Numbered from the stretch's first letter, positions 28,275-38,200 are shown. The stretch: 64,000 bases of DNA from UBA9676 sp963730065 (GCA_963730065.1 CAVSQL010000020.1:558001-622000), one strand, 5' to 3'. Program-made: numbers and translations. Notes: a model not told the origin generated them from the sequence alone.

Positions 28275-28560
28275 GCCCGCTCACCCCGCTCGCCCGCCCC
28301 GCCCGAACTGCCATAGCTTGAGCCCCCGCCGTGCATGCCTCAAGTAGATGGCCTGCTGCGGGCCCACCACAAGTGTGCTGGGACGACTCCTCCGTGAGGC
28401 TGGCCGCCCCCAAGATGACGTGCTGGCATCCCAGGCACCCATGGGATGCTCGCGTCCCCGTCTAGCCGACCATCACCGCGCCCAGTTGCTGGCAACAGCG
28501 TCGGTCAGCCAGGCAATCGAGCATTCGAGCGGCGCGGATTCTCAAGGGCCGACTCATTGT

Positions 28561-28582
28561 TATAAATATTTAAACGTTTATA
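28561..28582 (+). promoter_or_regulatory. AT-rich imperfect palindrome, probable GntR operator
   Basis: A 22-bp element centred on TTTAAA has arms TATAAA and TTTATA and matches its own reverse complement at 18 of 22 positions. It lies nine bases before the GTG at 28591 in otherwise GC-rich DNA. It probably overlaps the promoter of the GntR-type regulator and mediates autoregulation. Confidence 0.7.
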
Positions 28583-28590
28583 CTTCCTGC

Positions 28591-29571
28591 GTGAGACACC
28601 GGCGTGCCGCTCATCTCTCCCCCGTCGGCCACACGCTCTACAGCCAGGTGGCCGAGCAGCTGGAGGCGCTGGTGCTGGCCGGGCCGCTTGGCGAGGAGAC
28701 GGTCCTGCCGCCCGAATGGGCGCTTGCCGAGCAGCTCACCGTCAGCCGCGGTACCGTGCGCCGCGCCTTGGCCGAGCTGGAGGAACTCGGGCTTGTGCGG
28801 CGGGAGGCCGGCCGCGGGACATTCGTGAATCCAGCTGCGCGGCTGCGGCATGTGGTCTGGCGCCGGCTGGCCGAGGTGGCCCGGCCGGACTCCAGGTTCG
28901 GCCTCGATTTCACCAGCTTCATCCCGGACTTCGAAGGCAGCCACCTGTGCACGGAATCGGTCGCGGGACTGCCCGAGTACCAGGCGGCCGCGACCGTCGC
29001 AGTGATGCCCGACAACAACCTGGAGAGCCTCCGCAGCCGCGTGCTGGCCGACGGCAAGCAACTGCTGACCTGTACCTATGCGCTGGCCCGCGGCTTCGTG
29101 CTGCTCGACGGGCGTGAGCTGGCGGCCGCCGACCGGGCGCTGGCCGCCACCCTGGACGGGATGGAGCGGTTCACCACCCCGCTCGCCTACCCGCAGCTCT
29201 GCGCCCTTGGCCAGCTGGACCTGGTGGTCACCGGCGCGGCTGCCGTCACCCGGGAGGGCGTCCACTTCGGCAAGGGCCATGGATACTTCGACATCGAATG
29301 GGGCCTGCTGCGGGAGGTGGGACTGGTCGCGCAGCGCACCCCGGTGGTTGCCTCGGTGCACGACTGCCAGGTGGTAGAGGAATCCGTGCCGCATGCGGTA
29401 TCTGATGCCACCGTCAACGTGATAGTCACGCCGGCCCAGGTCACCAGGTGCCGCCCGCTGCTCAAGCCAGCCGGGCTGTTCTGGGAGCGCCTGCCTCGCG
29501 ACTTCGCCGGGAGCCGCCCCTACTTCGCCGAGCTGAGAAGCAGCCGTGGCCACCGCCACGGAGCCGCATAA
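28591..29571 (+). CDS. GntR regulator fused to a 5-formyltetrahydrofolate cyclo-ligase-like domain
   Basis: GTG 28591 is chosen because it follows the AT-rich operator; the frame is open back to 28348 but without coding character. Residues about 1-80 are a winged helix with a GntR motif (LPPEWALAEQLTVSRGTVRRAL and LEELGLVRREAGRGTFV). Residues about 85-320 resemble the 5-FTHF cyclo-ligase (MTHFS) fold: ARPDSRFGLDFTSFIPDF, then GVHFGKGHGYFDIEW, the conserved GKGxGYYD-type phosphate/substrate loop. The enzyme domain may sense a folate or act on one. The adenine deaminase gene lies downstream, linking it to purine metabolism. Confidence 0.82.
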   Translation: MRHRRAAHLSPVGHTLYSQVAEQLEALVLAGPLGEETVLPPEWALAEQLTVSRGTVRRALAELEELGLVRREAGRGTFVNPAARLRHVVWRRLAEVARPDSRFGLDFTSFIPDFEGSHLCTESVAGLPEYQAAATVAVMPDNNLESLRSRVLADGKQLLTCTYALARGFVLLDGRELAAADRALAATLDGMERFTTPLAYPQLCALGQLDLVVTGAAAVTREGVHFGKGHGYFDIEWGLLREVGLVAQRTPVVASVHDCQVVEESVPHAVSDATVNVIVTPAQVTRCRPLLKPAGLFWERLPRDFAGSRPYFAELRSSRGHRHGAA

Positions 29572-29606
29572 CCGGACAGCTGGGCCGCCGACGGACACGA
29601 TGGGAC

Positions 29607-29772
29607 ATGACAATGACCACAGGCCAGAGCCCGCGAACCGGCACCGACCAGGAGCGGGCCCGCACCAGGCAGGCAGTCTGGGACAAGATGGCCGCCGTCG
29701 CCCGCCCGGACTCGCGCTTCGGCTACGACCTCACCAGCTTCATTCCCGACTTCGCCGGCAGCGAGCTGGGTT
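29607..29772 (+). pseudogene. Truncated 5-FTHF cyclo-ligase-like fragment
   Basis: From ATG 29607 the frame encodes QAVWDKMAAVARPDSRFGYD followed by LTSFIPDFAGSE, near-identical to the start of the enzyme domain in the preceding fusion (ARPDSRFGLDFTSFIPDFEGS). Homology stops after GSE near 29772, and the rest of the enzyme is missing before the deaminase start at 29855. It looks like a partial duplication, or a second MTHFS gene that suffered a large deletion. Confidence 0.7.
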
Positions 29773-29854
29773 GCCGCGGAAGCGGACCTGCCCGCCGCCG
29801 CGAGCTCCTAGGGCCAGGGCTCACACTGCCGCGCTGCCCGGAAAGGGGATCCGC

Positions 29855-30841
29855 ATGCTGCCAAAAGCAGAGCTGCACGTTCACATAGAAGGAACGCTGG
29901 AACCCGAACTGCTGGTCCAGCTGGCCCGCCGCAACGCGGTGCCGCTGCCCAGCGCCGACCCGGCGCAGCTGCGGGCCCAGTATCAGTTCAGTAGTCTGCA
30001 GTCGTTCCTTGACCTGTACTACAGGAACGTCGCGGCGCTGCGCACGGAGGCCGACTTCCACGAGCTGGCCGCTGCCTACCTGGCCCGCGCAGCCGCCGCG
30101 GGCGTGCGGCGGGCCGAGATTTTCTTCGATCCCCAGCAGCACACCTCCCGTGGCGTCCCGCTGGCGGCAGTGTTCACCGGACTGTCATCCGCGCTCGCCG
30201 GGGCTCAGCGCGCGCACCAGATATCAGCGGAGCTGATCATGTGCTTCCTGCGGGACCGCGGGCCCGAGGCCGCGATGGAGACTCTGCGCGCAGCGCTGCC
30301 CTACCGGCACCTCTTCATCGGCGTCGGCCTCGACTCGACTGAGGTCGGCTACCCGCCGGAGCTCTTCCGTGATGTCTTCGGCGCCGCAGCGGCCGAGGGG
30401 CTGCACCTGGTCGCCCACGCCGGCGAAGAGGCCGGCCCCGACTACGTGTGGCAAGCCCTGGACGTGCTGGGTGCGGAGCGCATCGACCACGGCATCCGGG
30501 CGATGGAGGATGCCAGCCTGATCCGCAGGCTGGCCGCTGACCAGGTGCCGCTGACCGTCTGCCCGATCTCGAACGTCGCGCTGCGCGCGGTCGGCTCGCT
30601 GGCCGAGCACATGCTGCCCACAATGCTGGCCGAGGGGATCAAGGCCACTATCAACAGCGATGACCCGGCCTACTTCGGCGGCTATATCGACGCCAACTAT
30701 GCCGCAGCGCGCAGTGAGATGGGCCTGTCCGATGACCAGCTCGTCACGCTGGCCCGGAACTCGTTCGACGCGTGCTTCGGCACCGAGCAGCAGCGCGCCC
30801 AGTGGCAGGTAGAGCTCGCGGCAGCGGCGGTTCAGGCCTGA
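29855..30841 (+). CDS. Adenine/adenosine deaminase
   Basis: This 328-residue protein starts at ATG 29855 (GAAAGGGGATCC upstream), reading MLPKAELHVHIEGTLEPELL. The HxH metal pair is in ELHVHIEGT. LVAHAGEEAGPDYVW gives the His-Ala-Gly-Glu catalytic block, ERIDHGIRA the next His, and ATINSDDPAYFGG the Asp-Asp metal/catalytic pair. KAELHVHIEGTLEPEL and SFLDLYYRNVAAL resemble bacterial/fungal adenine deaminases of the adenosine-deaminase superfamily more than true adenosine deaminases. Reaction: adenine + water to hypoxanthine + ammonia. It is likely co-transcribed with the upstream regulator fusion. Confidence 0.85.
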   Translation: MLPKAELHVHIEGTLEPELLVQLARRNAVPLPSADPAQLRAQYQFSSLQSFLDLYYRNVAALRTEADFHELAAAYLARAAAAGVRRAEIFFDPQQHTSRGVPLAAVFTGLSSALAGAQRAHQISAELIMCFLRDRGPEAAMETLRAALPYRHLFIGVGLDSTEVGYPPELFRDVFGAAAAEGLHLVAHAGEEAGPDYVWQALDVLGAERIDHGIRAMEDASLIRRLAADQVPLTVCPISNVALRAVGSLAEHMLPTMLAEGIKATINSDDPAYFGGYIDANYAAARSEMGLSDDQLVTLARNSFDACFGTEQQRAQWQVELAAAAVQA

Positions 30842-30973
30842 GCCAGCCGGCCTTACTCTGCGTCACCAGATGCGACCTCTGTCACACGCGAGATGGGCGG
30901 GGCACCGCAGACCGGTCCAGTTCGCAGCACCGTGGCTGATCGTGTTGCCCGGTGGTGCGGGGCTGGGGGTTGG

Positions 30974-31612
30974 TCAGTCATGTTGCCAGGTGACGGTGAA
31001 GTGGTCGATCTGGCGGATCGGGACGCTGGCGGTGATGTCGGGCGGGGTGACGACGGCCAGGCCGGGCAGGCGGGTGAACAGGGTGCTCAACGCGACTTCG
31101 CCGTGCATTCTGGCTAGCGGGGCACCCAGGCAGAAGTGGGCTCCGGCGGCGAAGCTGAGGTGAGGGTTGGGTTCGCGGCTGATATCGAACCGGTCGGGGT
31201 CGGGGAAGGTCCGCGGGTCGCGGTTGGCGGCGGCCAGGAACAGCAGGCGCGGCTGCCCGGCCGAGCAGGTGACGCCGCGGATGTCGGCGTCGGTGCGGGG
31301 GGTTGCTCCGGTGAAGGTGGTCGGGGGTGATCAGCCGCAGCATTTCTTCCAGGGCGGCGGGCCAGCGCCCAGGGTCGTCCTGCAGGGCGGCCAGCGTGTC
31401 GGGGTGGGTGCAGAGCAGGTGTGTGCCGAGGGTCAGCAGGGTGGTGGTGGTCTGGTGCCCGGCGAGGATGAAGAAGATGCAGTTCGCGGCCAGGTCCTGG
31501 CGGTCCTCGCCGTCTGCGTGCCGGGCGGCCAGGGCGGTGATCAGGTCGTCGGCTGGTTCTGCGGTGCCGGAACCTTGCTGCGGGACCGCATGCGCGATCC
31601 CGGTGGTGGCTC
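30974..31612 (-). pseudogene. Cytochrome P450, 5'-truncated and frameshifted
   Basis: On the minus strand the upstream part encodes the I helix (FILAGHQTTTTLLTL) and the K helix (LEEMLRLIT). After a run of five Cs near 31320-31326 the frame must shift by one to continue P-TTFTGATP, then NRDPRTFPDPDRFDISR and the haem block FAAGAHFCLGAPLARMHGE, ending at a stop at 30974. About 200 N-terminal residues are absent, because an in-frame TGA lies near 31613. Both defects argue for a dead gene, though the C-run shift alone could be a sequence error. Confidence 0.82.
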
Positions 31613-31785
31613 ATGGCGACGTCCGGCCCAGCGGCCGGGGCCGGCCCACATATCGCTGAGGCTTGTCACTATGTGAGACGAGAGCCGGTTGCCGCTATGC
31701 GAGGATCAAGGTGCAGGGGTCATCGGGCCGGAAGCCGGAACGAGGAGTTGTGGGCGGGACGGACGGTGCGTCGCCAGAGGTGCCG

Positions 31786-32397
31786 ATGCTGACTGTTGCT
31801 CTTGACCTGCCGTCGGCGCAGGTTCTCGCCGATCAGTCGTCGATCATTCAGGATCTTCAATTTGTCATGGATTGCTGCAAGCGGCTGCTTACGGAGCTGG
31901 CCCGACCGGAGGAAGACCGGGATGGGGTCGTGCCGCAGGCGCTCTGGTCGTCCGCTCTGGTGGCCTACGCTCGCTGCTTCGGCAAGGGCAGGCGTTTCGG
32001 GCTGGCGACTGAAGATGTACAGAACCTGCCTCTGCATGGGGCAGTGATGAAATTTCATAAATGGATTATTGAGGAACGTAATAAGCTTACTGTGCATCCC
32101 GCGGACCCATTCGATGAGGCGAAGGTTGGGGCCGCTCTTTCTCTCCCTGGGCAGAGAGAGCGGCGGGTGGAAGGCATCGCGATTTTCTCCGCGAGTCATG
32201 TGCTCATCGATGTCATCGGTGTGCGGCAGCTGGGTGGCCTGGCGTCAGAACTGGCCAAGCAAACCGCCGGGAAAGCAGAGGAACAGCAGGACTCGGTGCT
32301 GGCAGATGCGCAGCAGCTGAACATAGAGAGCTTGTACAGATTGCCGCCGCTGCGCACGCGGCCGCCCACTGCCGACTCCGCCGGAGACGCACCATAG
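31786..32397 (+). CDS. Hypothetical protein with a possible HEPN-like motif
   Basis: About 203 residues from ATG 31786 (AGAGGTG upstream); the frame extends to a weak TTG at 31663. Codon use is less GC-biased than in its neighbours. The centre (LWSSALVAYARCFGKGRRFG ... VMKFHKWIIEERNKLTVHPAD) is helical and contains Arg-x5-His (RNKLTVH), matching the R-x4-6-H active motif of HEPN RNases. This is suggestive only. The C-terminus is a charged tail. The low GC and the position beside a broken P450 hint at acquisition. Confidence 0.5.
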   Translation: MLTVALDLPSAQVLADQSSIIQDLQFVMDCCKRLLTELARPEEDRDGVVPQALWSSALVAYARCFGKGRRFGLATEDVQNLPLHGAVMKFHKWIIEERNKLTVHPADPFDEAKVGAALSLPGQRERRVEGIAIFSASHVLIDVIGVRQLGGLASELAKQTAGKAEEQQDSVLADAQQLNIESLYRLPPLRTRPPTADSAGDAP

Positions 32398-32494
32398 GCC
32401 GGCCATGCCGACCGCAGGAGCGGTGAATGAGCCAGCAGCTTGATGATTCCCTCGGAATCGGGCCACTCAGCCGGCGCCACCACGGAGGAACGTT

Positions 32495-33502
32495 ATGCAA
32501 CCAGGCAGCGGCCAGGCCGGCGATCCGCCAGCCGCCACCCAGCAGGCCGAGCCCGCCGCGGGTCTTCCGTCCGGCACCACCCGCTTGGTCACCTGGCACG
32601 GCGACCTCCTGGTCTGGGTCGACCAGCTCGGCTGGCTCCGCACCGTGAACGACTGGCTCACCGCCGCGCTGGTGCCGTTCCGCGAACGGCACCAGGACAA
32701 TCTGGCCCTTGAGCTGCTGCACGGCGGCCGATGGGTCGGCCACCCGCTGCACCCGGCCCTCAGCGACCTGCCCATCGGGCTATGGACGGGCGCCACGGTG
32801 CTGGATGCTGCGGACCACAGCCCGGCTCCCCGGCACGGGCTCGACGCCGCGGGCCTGCTCAGCGCGGCCGGCATCCTCGCCGCATGCGCCACCGCCCTGA
32901 CCGGGCTCAGCGACTGGACCGTCAGCAACGAGCAGGACCGCCGTGTCGGCCTCTTCCACGGGCTCCTCAACACGGCGGCCCTCGGGCTGCAAGGTGCGTC
33001 CCTGGGGAGCCGGATGACCGGCCACCGGAGCACGGCGCGCGCGCTGGGGGCGGCCAGCCTCACGGTCACGGCCGCGGCCGCCTACCTCGGCGGTCATCTC
33101 GTGTTCACCAAGGGTGTGATGGTCAACCGGGTGGGGTGGGCCATCGGGCCGCGGCGGTGGGTCCGCGCGGTGCCGGAGGCCGACCTGCCTGATGACTCGC
33201 CGATCGCCGTGGAGGCCGAGGGCCGGCAGATCTTGCTGTACCGCCACCGCGGCAGCCTCTATGCCCTCGACAACATCTGCAGCCACGCAGGTGGCCTGCT
33301 CAGCCGCGGCACAGTCGCGGACCTGACCGTGACGTGCCCGCTGCATGGGTCCCGCTTCGCCCTCGCGGACGGCTCCATCGGCCGCGGCCCGGCCAGCCAG
33401 CCACAACCCGTGCTGCGTACCCGGATCCGCAACGGCTGGATCGAGGTGCGCGGCAGCCAGCCGGCCCCCCGGCGGCCCGCAAAGGGAAGGACACAGCCAT
33501 GA
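32495..33502 (+). CDS. DUF2231 membrane domain fused to Rieske iron-sulfur domain
   Basis: 335 residues. The N-terminal half has the DUF2231-like pattern HGGRWVGHPLHPALSDLPIGLW followed by four helices (about residues 85-215). The C-terminal 110 residues form a Rieske domain: ICSHAGGLLSRG (Cys-x-His) and CPLHGSRFALADG (Cys-x-x-His) ligate a [2Fe-2S] cluster. HPLHP and DLP residues near the first helix could bind haem. This suggests a membrane electron-transfer module. Its stop overlaps the start of the next gene, a soluble Rieske protein. Confidence 0.85.
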   Translation: MQPGSGQAGDPPAATQQAEPAAGLPSGTTRLVTWHGDLLVWVDQLGWLRTVNDWLTAALVPFRERHQDNLALELLHGGRWVGHPLHPALSDLPIGLWTGATVLDAADHSPAPRHGLDAAGLLSAAGILAACATALTGLSDWTVSNEQDRRVGLFHGLLNTAALGLQGASLGSRMTGHRSTARALGAASLTVTAAAAYLGGHLVFTKGVMVNRVGWAIGPRRWVRAVPEADLPDDSPIAVEAEGRQILLYRHRGSLYALDNICSHAGGLLSRGTVADLTVTCPLHGSRFALADGSIGRGPASQPQPVLRTRIRNGWIEVRGSQPAPRRPAKGRTQP

Positions 33503-33873
33503 CGTTCGTCATCGTCGCGAACCTCGATGACCTAGAGGTCGGCGACACCATGCTCGTGGAGGAGCTGCGCGAACCGGTCTGCCTCATCCGCCTCGATGAT
33601 GACGACGTCAGGGCGATCCACAACACCTGCACCCACCAGCAGCAACCCCTGCACGAGGGCACTCTCCAGGACGATGACACGCTGGTCTGCGCCGCCCACG
33701 CGTCACGCTACGACCTGACCACCGGCGAGGCCGTCGGCGTGTTTGCCTGCGGCCCCATCCCGGTTTACGCATGCAAGATCGAAGACGACGCCATTCTCGT
33801 CGACATTGACCAGCAGCTGAACGACGCACCCCTCCCTCGTCCTCCAGCACCCGGGTCGCTGGGCGCGCGCTAA
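33499..33873 (+). CDS. Rieske-type ferredoxin
   Basis: The 124-residue protein starts at ATG 33499, overlapping the previous stop by four bases (ATGA), with AAGGGAAGG upstream. NTCTHQQQPLHEG and CAAHASRYDLTTGEA supply Cys-x-His and Cys-x-x-His ligands for a [2Fe-2S] cluster. The size suits a soluble ferredoxin component. Tight coupling to a membrane Rieske/DUF2231 protein suggests electron transfer between the two. Confidence 0.88.
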   Translation: MTFVIVANLDDLEVGDTMLVEELREPVCLIRLDDDDVRAIHNTCTHQQQPLHEGTLQDDDTLVCAAHASRYDLTTGEAVGVFACGPIPVYACKIEDDAILVDIDQQLNDAPLPRPPAPGSLGAR

Positions 33874-33916
33874 CGCCGGGCAGGCCGACGATGAGGACGG
33901 CCGGTTGAAGCCACCC

Positions 33917-35128
33917 TCACCCGCGTTCGCTCATCCACACCGAGACGTGGGCGGGCTCCAGGGCCTTCTGCACGACACCGGTCAGGTCGTCTCGGACGGA
34001 GTCCAGGTCAACGGCGTCCGGCAGGCGGGCCGCGAACGCCGCGACGGTCCGGTCGGCGTCGTACCGGGCCCGGTTGAACCGCCGGTCCACCACCCGCTGC
34101 ACCCGGCGGCGCAGCGGGTTGAACAAGGCAACGGCCACCAGCGTGGCGCACGCCACCGCCACCGGGGTGGACAGCGACACCGGCAGCGCCGCGGTGGCCA
34201 GCAGCACCAGCCCCGCATACACCCCCACCAGCAGCCCGGTGACGATCGCATACGCCAGCGTCCGGCTGATGATCCGGTCGATGTCATACAGCCGGTACTT
34301 CAGGATCCCGACACCGATGCTCAACGGCAGCGCCGCGAACCCGAGAATCAGCACCTCCCAGATCGCCGAATTGGTCGCGATGGCCCAGATGCCGAAGACT
34401 CCGCACACAGCGGCGCCGCTGGCCAGCCATTTCAGCTGCTGGCGCCGCTCCCCGGTGGAACGGTGCCAGCTGAGGGCCTGGCGGCCGATGGCGGCCAGCC
34501 AGAACACCGCCACCGCGATCAAGAACGCGGCCAGCACCGGGGCCGCCCAGGCCGTGCTCCCACGGCCAAAAGATTCGAGGTTCCCGTCTTGCTGCAGGAC
34601 GACGTGGTGCCCGATGGCCAGGCCCAGCGTGGCGGTGCCGACGGCCACCATCGCGGCGCCGGTGATGGCCAGGTAGATCCACAGCCCCCACCGCCAGCGC
34701 CGCGATAGCAGCCGACCGTCGGGGAACAGCAGGATCACCAGCGGGAACCCGAACAGCGAAAAGCTGAACAGCTGGTTGAGCACGAGCATCACCGGGGCTG
34801 CGAACGACAGGTCGTGATAGCCAAGCCGGTACACCAGGTTCGCATAGCTCCCGCCGGCGATGGACAGCAGCATGAACACCGACCCGCCGGCCAGCAGCCA
34901 GCCGATCGGGTTGCGCGGCTGGTGCCCGGCTACCACGATGCCGACCGTCGCGGTCACCAGAATTACCACCAGCAGGCCAGCGACCGACCAGAGCTTGCTA
35001 AGCGTCAGCCCGCCGGTCAGGGCGCCCGACACAGCGATAAAGCCCAGCAGCGCTAGCATCACCCCGGCCAGCACCACCGTCGCCGTCCGCTGGGCGGGGC
35101 GGAAGCGGGCCGCCGGCGCGGAGGTCAT
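33917..35128 (-). CDS. Multi-helix membrane protein resembling a kinase-less sensor
   Basis: About 403 residues from ATG 35128 (GGCGGGGGCC upstream); the open frame extends to 35182. Around ten helices span residues 15-340. The pattern NPIGWLLAGG and the juxtamembrane VALFNPLRRRVQRVVDRRFNRARYDADRTV are familiar from the N-terminal regions of actinobacterial histidine kinases. The protein ends soon after (VSVWMSERG), so the kinase domain is missing. It may be a stand-alone sensor or a truncated kinase. Confidence 0.6.
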   Translation of the reverse strand: MTSAPAARFRPAQRTATVVLAGVMLALLGFIAVSGALTGGLTLSKLWSVAGLLVVILVTATVGIVVAGHQPRNPIGWLLAGGSVFMLLSIAGGSYANLVYRLGYHDLSFAAPVMLVLNQLFSFSLFGFPLVILLFPDGRLLSRRWRWGLWIYLAITGAAMVAVGTATLGLAIGHHVVLQQDGNLESFGRGSTAWAAPVLAAFLIAVAVFWLAAIGRQALSWHRSTGERRQQLKWLASGAAVCGVFGIWAIATNSAIWEVLILGFAALPLSIGVGILKYRLYDIDRIISRTLAYAIVTGLLVGVYAGLVLLATAALPVSLSTPVAVACATLVAVALFNPLRRRVQRVVDRRFNRARYDADRTVAAFAARLPDAVDLDSVRDDLTGVVQKALEPAHVSVWMSERG

Positions 35129-35241
35129 GGCTGGGCCCCCGCCGATCCCGCCCGCTGGCCGCGCCTCCCCCACGAAGCGCACACTACGCCCGGACCGTTC
35201 CGGGAACGTTACCGCTTGGCCGGGGACCCTTAAGAAGGCCT

Positions 35242-35267
35242 CTGACGTGGGAGCCGCCTTGGGTGTC
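35242..35267 (-). repeat. Direct repeat matching a tRNA 3' end, putative att scar
   Basis: The 26-base element CTGAC-NN-GGGAGCCGCCTTGGGTGTC recurs at 52045-52070 with two mismatches. On the minus strand it reads as the acceptor end of the tRNA-Thr-like fragments seen in R1-R3 (CCAAGGCGGCTCC). It lies four bases from the NACHT-like stop codon and marks a candidate edge of a 16.8-kb island. Confidence 0.65.
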
Positions 35268-35270
35268 CAG

Positions 35271-38200
35271 TCACCGGCTGCGATCCCGGCCGGCCCCCGC
35301 GGCCCGGGGACGCGAGTCGCGCGCGCGATCGGCCATTTCTGCCCAGAACGTGGTGAGCTGCGCTGGTGGCATCTGCTGCCATGGAGCCGTGCGAGGGCCC
35401 GGGGAACGCCTGTTCAGGAGTGTCTGCTGGCGGCGGCAGAACGCCTCAGACATCTCCACCCTGGGCTGCACGCCCTTCGGCGGATAGGGGCAGAGCTCGA
35501 AGGCACAGCCGTCCACACAGGTGGTTCCCGGTGCCGACGAAGTAGCCGTTCCGACGGTCCGCCCTGGGTTGAGGGAGGCCCGGGAGCGGGTGATGCACGG
35601 CGGCAGGTCGGGGCGGTTTGCGCGCTTGAGGCGCCGCTCGCGGTCGCGTGGCTGGTCACCCCTCTCGGCCAGGTTGAGCAGCAGCAGAACGTCGGCTATC
35701 AGCCGCTGGGCACGTCCATTGAGCGCGGTCCATCCGGCGGACGGCGGGATCCATAGCCGGCGATTGCGCTGCCCCGTGCTCGTGCCCGTGTTACGGGAAC
35801 CCACCTGAGCGACGACGCCACTCTCGTCGATCCAGCAATACCGCTGGGGATAACCAGTCTTCAGGGCCAGGACGGCCAGCTGGGATGCCTCGCGGACGAA
35901 TGGGTGCGGCCCAGCGGGCGCGCCAGCTCGCTGGTCACGGCCGGCCCGCTCGCGGCCCGCGACGTCAAGCCAGTGCTGGACGATCGCTTCCGGCTTGGCG
36001 CCGTGCTTGTCGCTGGAGAGCCTCGGGCTCTCGGACATGTTCAGCAGGCACAGCGCCTGGATGAGGGTCAGCTGGGAGAACCAGTAGCGGGCGCCCTTGA
36101 GCATCTCCAGCGCCTGCTCGGCGAGGTACATGCGCGCTTCCCGGCCGTCTTCGGCATGCGGGGAGCGGCGGTTGGCGGCGTACTTGAATCCCTGCGCGAG
36201 TGCGATTTCCAGCGAGATCGGCAGGTCTTCTTCCCCTGGCCGCCGCGCATCGTTTCCAATGTGCCGCAGCCACCGGGCCAGGTCGGCCCGCGCCTTAGCT
36301 TCCAGCTCCTGATGCTCAGGCCCGCTGGCTGTCGCGTCCGATGGGCCGGCCAGCATCGGCGCCAGCCAGGCGCTCATGATCCATTCCCGCCAGCTCTGGT
36401 TGCCGCCCACCGGCCCGGACGGATGTCCGCTGGCCTTGCTCGGCCGCTCCCCCGCTCGCTCGTCTTCGCAGATCTGGCACGGCGCGATGAGCGTCTGCTC
36501 CAGTTCCCGGTATGCGGCATCGCCTCCGGCGCCGATCTCCTGCGCCACCGCCAGCTGGACCGGGTAGGACCGTTCCTGGCAGCCGATCGCGCAGAGCTGC
36601 CGGTAAGCCGGCGTGGCTGAGCAGCCGTCTCCCTGTCGCCGCCGGGCATCGATCGTGCGCGCCGCCTCGCCGAAGCGGCGTACCAGCCCCACCTTGCCTT
36701 CCTCGAGGGTCCTTGGGTCGTGGGCATGGATCTGGGGCCAGTTATCCACGATCTGTTCGGCGATGGCAACGTGCGCGGGCTCGGCGGCGGTGCAGTCGAT
36801 CTCGAGCGCGGCCGCGTACATGTCCAGGACCTTGTTGTCATCGCGTGCCGCGGCCGCCTGGGTGAGGAACCCGAGCCCGGCAGAGCCGTTCTGCGCGGCG
36901 GGCGGGTTGGGCCGGCGGCCCAACCGCAGCCCGGTGCGGGCCCGGTGGGCGGGACCGGGCCGCGCGGCGCTGGCCCGTCCGGCGGCCCGCGAATGCAGGA
37001 CGAGCGCGATGAGGAACTCCCGGCCCGGCCGCGGACTCCGCAGGGCCTCCTCGCAGTAGCTGGTGTCTTGCAGGGCGGCGTCCAGCAGCCGCGATCCGAG
37101 GTATGCCTGCATGAGGCTGTGCGGGAACCGGACGCTGTCCCCGCGCAGTTCGACCAGCTCCAGCCGGGCGGCCCAGGCCGCAGCCAGCCGGACGTTGACC
37201 GTCCCGACTCCGGTTGCCCGCCCCGCCTGCTCGTCGATCTTTGCGAGCCGCTGCTTCACCTCTGCGGAGATCTTGCCGCTGACGGGACCGTCCAGCTCGA
37301 CGTCTAGCAGGTCCTGCTTGAGCCCAGCGCACGCGAGCGCCGACATGTGCTCGACCGCCGCCTGCCGTTCGGCCCGGTTCAGCGGGACGTCTTCGTAAAG
37401 GTGGCCCCGTATGAGCGCCCTTTCCCAGGTCTGCAGCAGTCCCAGCCGCAGCGTGGACCGGTCGGCGCCACGGGTGTCAACCACGCCGTGCTGGCCTGCT
37501 GATGATGGCTCCAGCAAGCCCTTGTCGTGCAGCTCACGGGTGATCTGCAGATAGAGCGGCGCTTCCACCACGTCGGCGGTCTCCACGATCCAGGCCAGCC
37601 TGCGATCGTTCTCGCGGGTGCCACCGCTGCCGACGTAGGCCAGCGCCGCCTCGTAGCTCAGCGGCTCCAGGACCAGGATCGTTGCGTCCGTGGCCCGGAG
37701 GGGATCATGCGGGCGGGACGCGATGATCAGCGGCAGGTGCTCGGTGTGCGCGTTCCGGATGGCCGCGCGGATGATGTTGTCCCGCTCGCTCATCCCGGCC
37801 AGGGCCTCCTCCAGGCCGTCCGCGAGCACGACGATCTTTCCGTCCTTGCGCAGCCGCCGCCAGATGGTCTCGCCCTCGGCCGAGTTGAGCACGTACTGGT
37901 TCACCTCGTCCAGGAAGCGTTCCCGGGCCAGGTCTTCGAAGTCCAGCTCGTTCCCGGCGTCCCGGAGCCGGATCGGCACCGGGACCGCGCCCTTGTCGGC
38001 CAGGAACTCCGTCAGCTTGACGAGCACAGCGGTCTTTCCCGTGCCGACACCGCCGACCAGTATGTGGGGGCGGGCGCCGCGGTCGTGCAGGTTGACCATC
38101 AGCACCTTGCACAGCTCATCGCGGCCCACGACTTCCTCGAGGATTGTCCCGGCCGTCGGCACAAGCTCGCGGGATTCGTTTCGTGCTCTGGCCTGGTAGC

